Shown here one piece after another: positions 34,789 through 42,747 of a stretch of 61,761 bases of DNA (within the stretch, counting starts at the first letter, position 1; each line of letters begins with the position of its first letter). The DNA comes from Hyphomicrobiales bacterium (GTDB lineage Bacteria; Pseudomonadota; Alphaproteobacteria; Rhizobiales; Rhizobiaceae). The stretch lies in NCBI GenBank assembly GCA_024225445.1, contig JAAEMP010000251.1, forward strand, positions 1-61,761, given 5' to 3'. The notes under the pieces were generated by a model. The model did no database searches. It was not told the origin of the DNA and was given only the letters and a program-made list of their open reading frames with translations. The position numbers and the translations under genes were made by a program.

Positions 34789-36387
34789 TCAGGTGAATGC
34801 GTCAGGCATTGAATCTTTTTTCCGGGCAATGAAATCTTTTAATTCCTCATCAAGTGCCATATCCAGACTCGGTGCTTGATAACTATCCAGCCAGACCTTA
34901 GCGGTTTCATTGGCACGCAGGGAAGACGTCTTGGAGCCTTCCACTTCCCACTGTTCGAATGAATTGTTGTCTGCTGTTCTAGCAACAAAAAATGCTGATT
35001 GGAAGTTCTTCTGCGTATGAGCGCAACCAAGATAATGTCCGCCGGGGCCCACTTCCCTAATGGCATCCATCGCCTGGCCATTTTCGCTGACATCAATTCC
35101 CTCGGCTATTTTCTGATGAGCTTCCAGTTGTTCACAATCAAGAATAAATTTGTCAAACGAGGAAACCAGTCCCCCTTCCAGCCATCCGGCCGAGTGAAGC
35201 ATGAAATTGACCCCGCCCTGCATTGCAGGCCACAGGGTATTGGCACTTTCGCTGGCCGCCTGGGTATCAGGTAACTTGGATCCGGTGAGCGAGCCGCCGG
35301 AACGAAATGGCAAACTATATCTTCGCGCAAATTGTGCAGCGCCCATCAATATCTGCGCGGTCTCGGGTGTGCCGAAACTTGGCGCACCTGATTGCATCGA
35401 TATGGAAGTCGCAAAAGTTCCAAAGATTACCGGTGCGCCGGGGCGGCATAACTGCGAAAAAGCAATTGCTGCAGTTGCCTCAGCCAACACTTGTGTGAGT
35501 GTTCCTGCAACGGCTACCGGAGACATGGCACCGCCAACAATAAACGGTGAAATAATACAGGCCTGCCCAGCCCTTGCATAAACTTTCAATGCCCCCAGCA
35601 TAGTTGCATCCATCACCAGTGGCGAATTACAGTTGATCAGGCTGGTCAGCACACAATTGTTGTCAACAAATTCCCTACCAAACAGAATTTTTGCCATTTC
35701 AACACTGTCTTCAGCACGTTCAGTTGAGGTTACAGAACCCATAAACGGCTTATCGGAATATTTAACATGTGAATACATCATATCCAGATGGCGTTTGTTT
35801 ACAGCGATGTCCGTCGGCTCGCACACAGTTCCACCCGAATGGTGCATGGCCGGGGCCATATAGGTCAGCTTCACCAGATTGGTAAAATCTTCCAGTGTCG
35901 CATAGCGCCGTTCACCATCAAGAGCACGTACAAATGGAGGGCCATAAACCGGAGCAAATACCGTGTTGCGTCCGCCAATTTCCACAGACCGCTCTGAATT
36001 TCTCGCATGTTGGGTAAATAAACCGGGAGCCGTTTTCATCAATTCACGGCACAGGCCCCTGGGAAAATGGACACGCTCACCGCGCACATCCGCCCCGGCG
36101 TCTTTCCACATAGCCAGCGCTTCTTTATCATCGCGAAACTCGACGCCAATTTCCTCCATCACAATGTCGGCATTTTCTTCAATTATCGCCATTGCTTCTT
36201 CGCCAAGAACATCCATCGGTGGCAACGCACGTTTCAAAATACCAAAAGTTGGAAGACTCAAAAAGGATCTTGCATTCCTGCGTGCAGCAGCACCGCCACC
36301 GGCACCACGAGCTCTTCGACCGCTCCTGCCACCTGCACGATCAGATTCAGCGGCAGGGTCATTGTTAAAACTTGTGTCATCAACCAT
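34789..36387 (-). CDS. MttB-family methylamine/betaine:corrinoid methyltransferase (no pyrrolysine)
   Basis: 532 residues. The MttB barrel runs from about 60 to 525, with EENADIVMEEIGVEF, YMAPAMHHSGGTVCEPTD, MGSVTSTERAEDSVEMAK and GGSLTGSKLPDTQAASES. There is no in-frame amber codon, so it belongs to the non-pyrrolysine group that includes glycine betaine methyltransferases (MtgB) rather than true trimethylamine enzymes. It moves a methyl from a quaternary amine to the corrinoid protein at 36965. Unusual N-terminus: residues 17-40 contain GGRSGRRARGAGGG and ARRNAR, eight arginines in 24 residues. GRSGRR recurs in the C-terminal tail of the folate:corrinoid methyltransferase. Confidence 0.85.
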   Translation of the reverse strand: MVDDTSFNNDPAAESDRAGGRSGRRARGAGGGAAARRNARSFLSLPTFGILKRALPPMDVLGEEAMAIIEENADIVMEEIGVEFRDDKEALAMWKDAGADVRGERVHFPRGLCRELMKTAPGLFTQHARNSERSVEIGGRNTVFAPVYGPPFVRALDGERRYATLEDFTNLVKLTYMAPAMHHSGGTVCEPTDIAVNKRHLDMMYSHVKYSDKPFMGSVTSTERAEDSVEMAKILFGREFVDNNCVLTSLINCNSPLVMDATMLGALKVYARAGQACIISPFIVGGAMSPVAVAGTLTQVLAEATAAIAFSQLCRPGAPVIFGTFATSISMQSGAPSFGTPETAQILMGAAQFARRYSLPFRSGGSLTGSKLPDTQAASESANTLWPAMQGGVNFMLHSAGWLEGGLVSSFDKFILDCEQLEAHQKIAEGIDVSENGQAMDAIREVGPGGHYLGCAHTQKNFQSAFFVARTADNNSFEQWEVEGSKTSSLRANETAKVWLDSYQAPSLDMALDEELKDFIARKKDSMPDAFT

Positions 36388-36964
36388 CTATTCGCTCCTG
36401 AGACAGCCTATTCCAATTACTGGCAGATATGACAACAAATTCTATTTGATCCCCCTATGTCTTACGCCGTCATTTGCCGTTTTGGGGATATACAATTGGT
36501 ACTATAGCACTTCCAGGCAATAATACCCGCTTGATAGGATCAAAACCATCTGCTTTGCCAGGTGCTATCCACCTCTCGATACATTCTTGTCGGGCGAGTG
36601 CAGGAACAACACCGTTACGCTGCTTTGGCTCACCGAAGACTGCTTTTCTCATTCGCAGGACTTCGTTATTCCTTTCTTGAGGATAACGAAAATACCAGGA
36701 AACCAGTGCCTTGCCAGTTAACACAAAAAAAAGGTGATGTGAGTTACCTTTGACTTGAAATACTTTAACGACCACTATTTACCAACTTTGGTCGTTTTCA
36801 CATCAAGGAAAGTCGTCAAATGAAAAAAAACTACGAGAATTTCATTGCTATATATGCATGACAGGCTATTAGACAAAATCAGCCACAGTGAAATTCATCC
36901 ACGACTACAACTTTGACGAATTTGCTTCCTTTCTACAAATAACAAACCTATGGGGAAAATACTG
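36388..36964. other. Divergent control region between MttB-type and corrinoid genes
   Basis: 577 bases between the divergent MttB-family gene and the corrinoid protein gene, probably holding both promoters. The palindrome found at 31529 and 41642 is not present here. A minus-strand frame from GTG 36775 to 36470 (101 codons, ending AIVPIVYPQNGK) is open but matches nothing I know and has weak coding character, so I do not call it a gene. GGGGAAAAT at 36953 is the ribosome-binding site for the corrinoid gene. Confidence 0.5.
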
Positions 36965-37666
36965 ATGTCAGATGAAGAAGAGATCATTCTTGCCGAATTG
37001 AATGATGAAGATCTTGTCCTGCAAATGCATGATGATCTCTATGACGGTATGAAAGATGAGATTGAAGAAGCCGTCAATATCCTGCTTGAGCGCAAATGGA
37101 CCCCCTATGATGTGTTGACCAAAGCGCTGGTTGCCGGGATGGCCATTGTCGGTGTTGATTTTCGAGATGGGATATTGTTCGTGCCTGAAGTACTGCTTGC
37201 GGCAAATGCAATGAAAGGTGGAATGACAATTCTAAGACCTTTGCTTGCTAAAACCGGAGCTCCAAAACAGGGAACAGTAGTTATTGGCACCGTCAAGGGT
37301 GATATCCATGACATCGGTAAAAACCTCGTTGGCATGATGATGGAAGGTGCAGGTTTTGAAGTATTTGATTTAGGCATCAACAATGATGTGGAAGAATATC
37401 TGGCGGCAATCGAAGAGCATAAACCAGACATTTTGGGCATGTCCGCCTTGCTGACAACTACCATGCCATACATGAAAGTGGTAATCGATACACTGGTTGA
37501 AAAGGAAGTACGGGAAAACATGGCCGTTCTTGTTGGCGGCGCACCGCTCAACGAGGAATTTAGCAAAGCCATTGGTGCTGACGCCTATTGCCGCGATGCT
37601 GCCGTAGCTGTAGAAACCGCCAAGGAATTCATGGCGAGAAAACACAATCAGCTTGCTTATGCTTGA
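36965..37666 (+). CDS. Corrinoid (cobalamin-binding) methyl carrier protein
   Basis: About 233 residues. Helical cap (residues about 20-90) followed by a B12-binding Rossmann domain with GTVKGDIHDIGKNLVGMMM, whose DxHxxG gives the cobalt-ligating His, then GMSALLTTTMPYMK and LVGGAPL. It carries the methyl group between methyltransferases. ATG 36965 (MSDEEE) is chosen because GGGGA lies seven to eleven bases upstream. The first 36 residues contain about 15 Asp/Glu (SDEEEIILAELNDEDL), an acidic extension opposite in charge to the arginine-rich tails of its partners. Divergent from the MttB-type gene. Confidence 0.9.
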   Translation: MSDEEEIILAELNDEDLVLQMHDDLYDGMKDEIEEAVNILLERKWTPYDVLTKALVAGMAIVGVDFRDGILFVPEVLLAANAMKGGMTILRPLLAKTGAPKQGTVVIGTVKGDIHDIGKNLVGMMMEGAGFEVFDLGINNDVEEYLAAIEEHKPDILGMSALLTTTMPYMKVVIDTLVEKEVRENMAVLVGGAPLNEEFSKAIGADAYCRDAAVAVETAKEFMARKHNQLAYA

Positions 37667-38148
37667 AATTCCGATAAGGATTTGTAAGTCCCTGAACCAA
37701 GGATTGTTTCACGGAAAATAGGCAGTATCTGATTCCGCCTGCTTTTGGATTACCGGGAAAATCTGATTATGGGTCAATCGACGGATTTGCTCGCGATGGG
37801 TAGTAAAATTTCCGTTGATCGCAACGTTTATCAGACAGGTGTATCTTCAGCAAATTGGCAGTTGACGGCAGTAATACCTTTTTCACCAGTTTTCTTCTGC
37901 CAAAAGAAAGACCTTTTTGAAAAAATATCGGTCTGGATAACTCGTTTGGGTCTTGCCATCGGCCTACCATATTCATTCTGAATTTGTTTGGCCTGCATAA
38001 AACGGGAGCACTGATGATCGCGGTTACTATGGTTGTTGGTTTTATCCTGCTGGCAGTGATAACATAAGAAAGAGCAACAGCCGAATAATGCAACGGATTT
38101 AGCATCCCTGCATTGGTTTGAATACTACCGGCTCGGAAAAAGACTGTT
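37667..38148. other. Gap after the corrinoid gene
   Basis: 482 bases. Only scraps of coding character: LNLFGLHKTGALMIAVTMV then VGFILLAVIT up to TAA near 38067 could be the end of a decayed small membrane protein (YeaQ/GlsB-like end), without a start. No clear terminator or operator was seen. The DUF1638 gene starts at 38149. Confidence 0.3.
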
Positions 38149-38778
38149 ATGGCCAAAACAAATATCAACAATAAACAGGAAAAGACCCGTATTATCGCCT
38201 GTGGAATGATTGCCCGTGAAGTATTGGCTATCAACGAACAGCTTGGAACAGACAGTTTCGATCTGAAATGCCTTCCGGCTGATTTTCATCACCATCCGGA
38301 AAGAATAGCTCCAGCCATGAACAAAGCCATCATTCGGGCTCGCGAAGAAGGCTATGAAAATATTATCGTTGGCTATGCCGAATGTGGAACCGGTGGAAAA
38401 TTGGACAAAGTCTGTGAAAAACACGGGGTTGAGCGTATCAAAGGTCCTCACTGTTTTTCATTTTATATCGGCAACCAGCAATTTATTGACCGGGACGGGG
38501 ATTTCGTCACAACCTTTTTCATGACTGACTTTCTTGCCCGTCACTTCGAAAATTTTCTGATCAAACCATTGGGACTGGACCGCCGCCCCGAACTGCGTGA
38601 TATCTATTTTTCCAATTATTCCCGCGTCTTGTATCTGGCCCAGACCGATGACCGGGAACTGGATAAAAAGGCAGAAGAGGCCGCAAAATATCTGGGTTTG
38701 AAATATGAACGCATATCTACAGGCTACGGCGACCTTGCTACTACACTTGCGCAATTCCCTCACAGGGGTGGAATTTGA
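38149..38778 (+). CDS. DUF1638 protein of the corrinoid methyltransferase cluster
   Basis: 209 residues, soluble. Family features: IIACGMIAREVLAI near the start, LKCLPADFHHHPERIAPAMN, ENIIVGYAECGTGGKLD with a conserved Cys, and GPHCFSFYIGNQQF. DUF1638 has no established biochemical role but regularly lies beside corrinoid proteins and their methyltransferases. Conserved Cys and His suggest metal or corrinoid contact. The location between the corrinoid gene and the folate methyltransferase supports a role in loading, repairing or protecting the cofactor (inference). Confidence 0.8.
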   Translation: MAKTNINNKQEKTRIIACGMIAREVLAINEQLGTDSFDLKCLPADFHHHPERIAPAMNKAIIRAREEGYENIIVGYAECGTGGKLDKVCEKHGVERIKGPHCFSFYIGNQQFIDRDGDFVTTFFMTDFLARHFENFLIKPLGLDRRPELRDIYFSNYSRVLYLAQTDDRELDKKAEEAAKYLGLKYERISTGYGDLATTLAQFPHRGGI

Positions 38779-38843
38779 GCAACATTTGCCGTATTGACAT
38801 CACCTTTGATCAGTAAACTCTCAAATCATGGCGGGAATGTCAT

Positions 38844-39854
38844 TTGCTTCTAAAATTTGTCTTGGCAATTGCTGCCCTGCCGGTGGTTTATGTCGCTATT
38901 GCACTGGCTTTGATATTATCAAGTCAACCGGTTACGCAAAATTTGGTAGGCGGTAAAAAATCGCAAGGACTGGATTTTACCGGCACTGCTGATCAGGATC
39001 TAGCCGGACTGGCAAAACTGCAATCCATATCCGTGGCAAATACGTCCCCGATAAATTTTCGATTCTATAAAAATAAAGGCACCAACAAACGCTTGATCGT
39101 ACTGATACACGGATCTGGCTGGCACTCCATGCAATATGCCGCTATGGCCAATTACCTGGTAGAAAATAACCTGGGCCATGTAGTAACCCCCGATTTGCGC
39201 GGCCATGGTGAAATACCTGATCGCCGCGGAGATATAGACTATATTGGTCAATTGGAAGATGATATTGCAATTCTCGTAGCTGATCTGAGAACAAAATACG
39301 ATGTTTCTCAGGTAATCGTTGGCGGACATTCATCAGGCGGCGGACTGGTAATCCGGCTTGCTGGCGGCAAGCATGGTCATATCAGTGACGGCTGGGTTCT
39401 TTTTGCCCCATTCATCAAGCATGACGCTCCAACTGCCCGACCCGATGCAGGAGGTTGGGCCTATCCCCTGGTCCGCCGGATCATTGGTCTTTCCATGCTG
39501 AATAATATCGGGATTTACTGGTTCAATTATCTTACGGCGATGCAATTCAATATGCCTGCATTCGTGCGCGATGGGCCACTGGGTCACACAGCAACCCTGG
39601 CTTATTCCTTCCGCCTGAATGTCTCCTATGCCCCAAGATCCAATTATTCACAAGATCTGGCTTCGATGAAAAAACCAATGCTGCTGCTGGCTGGCAGTAA
39701 TGATGAAGCGTTTCGTCCCCAAGCCTACCAACCAACTTTGTCAGATCATGTTACCAATGGAGAGTATCATATCCTGGACGGTCTAGGCCATATTGACCTG
39801 GTGAATGACAAAGCAACATTTGTAGCGTTCAAAAACTGGCTCGCAAAAATGTAA
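38844..39854 (+). CDS. Membrane-anchored alpha/beta hydrolase (lysophospholipase-like)
   Basis: 336 residues from TTG 38844. An N-terminal hydrophobic segment (FVLAIAALPVVYVAIALALI) is a signal anchor. The hydrolase has LIVLIHGSGWHSMQY, the nucleophile motif GGHSSGGGLVIRLAG, the acid near LLLAGSNDEAFRP and the His in DGLGHIDLVND. Likely acts on a lipid or ester at the periplasmic face. It stands tail to tail with a patatin-like lipoprotein gene (31 bases apart). A link to the methyltransferase cluster is not evident. Confidence 0.8.
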   Translation: MLLKFVLAIAALPVVYVAIALALILSSQPVTQNLVGGKKSQGLDFTGTADQDLAGLAKLQSISVANTSPINFRFYKNKGTNKRLIVLIHGSGWHSMQYAAMANYLVENNLGHVVTPDLRGHGEIPDRRGDIDYIGQLEDDIAILVADLRTKYDVSQVIVGGHSSGGGLVIRLAGGKHGHISDGWVLFAPFIKHDAPTARPDAGGWAYPLVRRIIGLSMLNNIGIYWFNYLTAMQFNMPAFVRDGPLGHTATLAYSFRLNVSYAPRSNYSQDLASMKKPMLLLAGSNDEAFRPQAYQPTLSDHVTNGEYHILDGLGHIDLVNDKATFVAFKNWLAKM

Positions 39855-39885
39855 AATGGAATTTTTCAGTTATACGTTTAGTCTG

Positions 39886-41019
39886 TTATCTCGCCGCTAT
39901 CATTTCAAATTTACCCAGTCTCGGTGGCTGTCTCATCCAGGCACTTAAACCTTCTGCACCAATTTTTCGCCCGGCTTCAAACAGCTTGCGCATCCGCTCG
40001 GTATCAAAATCCAGAGATTTTTGAGGGGGCAATATTGCATCAGGTATTGCCGTCATAAAAAATTTCATGCCGGAATTTACCGCGCCTGCATAACCGCGAT
40101 AAACTGTATCATCCATCAATTCGCGCATCAGCTCACTAATCGATTTCTCGGCGATATCGGACAATTTTCCGGAAATCGGTCGGCTCGCGTTATATTTGGC
40201 GGTGTTTCCATTGACGATCATGTATAATTGCCGCTTTTTCTGTCGTGAAACATACATTGCGTCTGAAACGAGAATAGGAGATTTGACGCCACCATCGACA
40301 TGCGCCTGACGTAATTGAATTCCCCTTTGTGGTTTTATATATACCGGTGAAAAATATCCGGGAACGGCGGCTGAAGCACGAAGAACTTTTTGAAAATGCT
40401 GCAACGGATTGGTACGCCCACCATCTGCAATGTCGCCCATATCCCAAATTACCTGCTCTCCTGCATCCAGATTGGTTGTCGCAACATAGAGTCTTCTGCC
40501 TTTTTTGTGTTCTGCCGCGACTTTCGCCAGCAATTCCTCCGTAATCACGCTTTCAATTTGTTTTTTCAACGGCGTATAATCATAAAGACTGTCAGTAGCT
40601 GCTGCACCCATGCCCCTTTTTCTAAAAATATCCTTGTTGGTAATGGAGGTATATAATTTCTCCAACAGATGGTCGTATTCCGGCCCAAGAAACGCCAGAA
40701 CCGCCATCAATGCCCCCGTTGACACACCTGTCACGACGTCGAATTGAGGTCTCTTACCGCTATCACTCCATCCACGTATCACCCCAGCTCCAAAGGCACC
40801 GTCGGCACCGCCGCTGGATAATGCCAAAATCCTGTAGACGCCATCTTCATCACTATATTTTGTCTTGTGAATAACGGCATCAATAGGATCAATTGCTTCC
40901 ATCGGCAAGATCGTACGAATTTCAGCGGTTTCCTTTGGCCGCTGAATACAGGCGACAAGGACCAGCAGAGCCAGAATGGCTGCATATCTGCCAAGTAATC
41001 TGATTTGCCTACCGATCAC
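39886..41019 (-). CDS. Patatin-like phospholipase lipoprotein
   Basis: About 377 residues. The N-terminus is a lipoprotein signal (RYAAILALLVLVAC; Cys is the lipidation site). The patatin domain shows the oxyanion region LALSSGGADGAFGAG, the nucleophile motif GVSTGALMAVL and the catalytic Asp in HVDGGVKSPIL. These enzymes hydrolyse acyl chains from phospholipids. I prefer GTG 41019, with AGGGA nine bases upstream, to the in-frame TTG 41028. Note SSGGADGAFGAG replaces the usual GGGxRG oxyanion loop, as in other bacterial lipoprotein patatins. Confidence 0.83.
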   Translation of the reverse strand: MIGRQIRLLGRYAAILALLVLVACIQRPKETAEIRTILPMEAIDPIDAVIHKTKYSDEDGVYRILALSSGGADGAFGAGVIRGWSDSGKRPQFDVVTGVSTGALMAVLAFLGPEYDHLLEKLYTSITNKDIFRKRGMGAAATDSLYDYTPLKKQIESVITEELLAKVAAEHKKGRRLYVATTNLDAGEQVIWDMGDIADGGRTNPLQHFQKVLRASAAVPGYFSPVYIKPQRGIQLRQAHVDGGVKSPILVSDAMYVSRQKKRQLYMIVNGNTAKYNASRPISGKLSDIAEKSISELMRELMDDTVYRGYAGAVNSGMKFFMTAIPDAILPPQKSLDFDTERMRKLFEAGRKIGAEGLSAWMRQPPRLGKFEMIAAR

Positions 41020-41368
41020 CTTTGCCAATCCCTGTTAATTATCCTACCCCATATATTTACCGCACTTACTCAACCTCTTACAACCAGAACACAGATAAAA
41101 GGTAAGAATTTGTTAACCACGGTTAATAACTAATTGTTAACCAAAGTCAATAAAACTGGCGCACAGAAATGTCTCAATGTCTGAATAATTATGGTGATCC
41201 TCAAAGTCCGCGACCACGCTTTCACATTTTCATAATATTCAACTCAACCTGTGGAAATACGGCAGCAATCAACAGCGCAGCAACTTGCGTCGTTTTTATC
41301 CATTTTCACGTCGTCGTTGGTGAAGCAGAAACGGATGACTTCAAACAATCTCAAATTCCTGATGGAGA
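41020..41368. other. Gap upstream of the patatin-like gene
   Basis: About 350 bases. An AT-rich stretch with repeated GTTAACCA-type words (41110-41150: GTTAACCACGGTTAATAACTAATTGTTAACC) is present and may hold the patatin promoter. Short frames here carry no family similarity. No gene is supported. Confidence 0.35.
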
Positions 41369-41563
41369 TTGCACTTTGCTACACTGACTATCGTATATTG
41401 GCGGGATATTCCCGCACAAATTATCGTCAATGCCGGGCGTAAATCCACCATACGAGAATTGTCACGGCGCTTTAGCGAAGCAATTGACATGTGCGCAATG
41501 AAAACGGGAGTAACTGAAAGCGGGGATTATCTGGCCAAATGGCGAAGGGGCAACCCCGCCTGA
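41369..41563 (+). CDS. Small protein of the so-called virulence factor family (PF13769-like)
   Basis: About 60 residues: LTIVYWRDIPAQIIVNAGRK, then RRFSEAIDMCAMKTGVTESG and YLAKWRRGNPA. The core YWRDIPAQxxVxAGRK is the hallmark of a short family named virulence factor in databases, whose members often lie beside folate:corrinoid methyltransferase genes. The start is not settled: TTG 41369 has GGAGA too close; CTG 41384 is possible. Homologues usually run some 40 residues longer, so this copy may be shortened at its C-terminus. No true link to virulence is implied. Function unknown; cluster position suggests a helper of methyl transfer. Confidence 0.6.
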   Translation: MHFATLTIVYWRDIPAQIIVNAGRKSTIRELSRRFSEAIDMCAMKTGVTESGDYLAKWRRGNPA

Positions 41564-41641
41564 CATAAGTTATACATAGCCAAATCACAATATCATCCAC
41601 CAGATTCTGTCTAATATCATCTTGCAGCAACTAGAATAATG

Positions 41642-41661
41642 ATATAAAGATTTCTTTATGT
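41642..41661. promoter_or_regulatory. Palindromic operator, SahR-like, upstream of the folate:corrinoid methyltransferase
   Basis: ATAAAGA-TT-TCTTTAT with AT before and GT after, 78 bases upstream of the ATG at 41739. It matches the site at 31529-31548 in both half-sites, differing only in the two central bases and one flank. Two copies at the two genes that supply the homocysteine and folate parts of methionine synthesis point to one shared regulator. Confidence 0.62.
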
Positions 41662-41738
41662 CATACATTTTACCTGATAAACATTGCCGGATTTCTACTT
41701 CAGACAAAAATCCCGCATCCATTTTGGAGATTACCTAA

Positions 41739-42701
41739 ATGACCCACACCCTTGTCGCATCGGCAACCAAGGAAATCATTATCGGATTTGACCAACCATT
41801 TTGTGTGATTGGCGAACGCATCAATCCTACCGGTCGTAAAAAGCTGGCTGCCGAGATGATTGCAGGTAATTTTGATACTGTGAAAGCCGATGCATTGGCT
41901 CAAATGGCGGCCGGTGCCACTATGCTTGACATCAATGCCGGAGTGACCGCCGTAAATCCTAATGAAACCGAACCCCCGTTGATGGTTGAAACCTTGAAGA
42001 TCGTCCAGGAACTTGTCGATCTGCCTGTAGCCATCGATTCATCGGTTTCCTCAGCCATCAAGGCGGGTCTGGAAGTCACCAAAGGCCGTCCGCTGGTTAA
42101 TTCTGTTACCGGTGAAGTGGATAAACTGGAAGAAATTCTGCCACTCATCAAGAAATATGACGTGCCGGTTGTCGCCATCTCCAATGATGAGACCGGCATT
42201 TCCGAAGATCCTGATGTGCGATTTGAAGTGGCCAGGAAAATCGTTGAACACGCCGCTGACTATGGCATCAAGCCGCATGACATTGTTGTCGATCCCCTGG
42301 TCATGCCAATTGGCGCAATGGGAACCGCCGGGCAACAGGTATTTGCTCTGGTGCGCCGTCTTCGCGGAGAACTGGGTGTAAACACAACCTGCGGCCTCTC
42401 CAACATATCTTTCGGTCTGCCTCATCGCCACGGTATCAACGCATCATTCATCCCCATGGTTATTGCATCTGGAATGACTTCAGCAATCATGAATCCCTGC
42501 CGCCCGCAAGAAATGGAAGCAGTACGCGCTGCAAACGTACTGTCTGGCACGGATGACAATTGCGCTAACTGGATTAAAACCTATCGCGATTACAAGCCGG
42601 CACCGGCCGGAGCGCCGGTTACCACACCTGTTGCAGCACCTGAAGGCAGAAGCGGCAGACGACGTGGGGGACGCGCAGCAAGACGCGGAGCTGTTGTGTA
42701 G
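41739..42701 (+). CDS. Methyltetrahydrofolate:corrinoid methyltransferase
   Basis: 320 residues; a pterin-binding TIM barrel as in MetH module 2, AcsE and MtgA. Motifs: FCVIGERINPTGRKKLAAE, GATMLDINAGV, PVAIDSSVSSAIKAGLEV, NSVTGE, VVDPLVMPIGA and TTCGLSNISFGLPHRHGIN. It moves methyl between tetrahydrofolate and the corrinoid protein. After the domain (about residue 285) comes a Pro/Ala linker (KPAPAGAPVTTPVAAPE) and the arginine-rich tail GRSGRRRGGRAARRG. The hexapeptide GRSGRR is shared with the MttB-type protein's N-terminus. Operator-like palindrome 78 bases upstream. Confidence 0.9.
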   Translation: MTHTLVASATKEIIIGFDQPFCVIGERINPTGRKKLAAEMIAGNFDTVKADALAQMAAGATMLDINAGVTAVNPNETEPPLMVETLKIVQELVDLPVAIDSSVSSAIKAGLEVTKGRPLVNSVTGEVDKLEEILPLIKKYDVPVVAISNDETGISEDPDVRFEVARKIVEHAADYGIKPHDIVVDPLVMPIGAMGTAGQQVFALVRRLRGELGVNTTCGLSNISFGLPHRHGINASFIPMVIASGMTSAIMNPCRPQEMEAVRAANVLSGTDDNCANWIKTYRDYKPAPAGAPVTTPVAAPEGRSGRRRGGRAARRGAVV

Positions 42702-42747
42702 ATCACACCGGATTAATACCGTAGACCTGAAAGAAACATGAGAGTTT

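Noticed and set aside
34789-36387. Pyrrolysine-containing trimethylamine methyltransferase
   Set aside because: The frame is open throughout with no internal amber codon, so it is the non-pyrrolysine MttB group.
36470-36775. Minus-strand frame of 101 codons between the MttB-type and corrinoid genes
   Set aside because: GTG start, no family match, occupies the expected divergent promoter region; coding character too weak to call.
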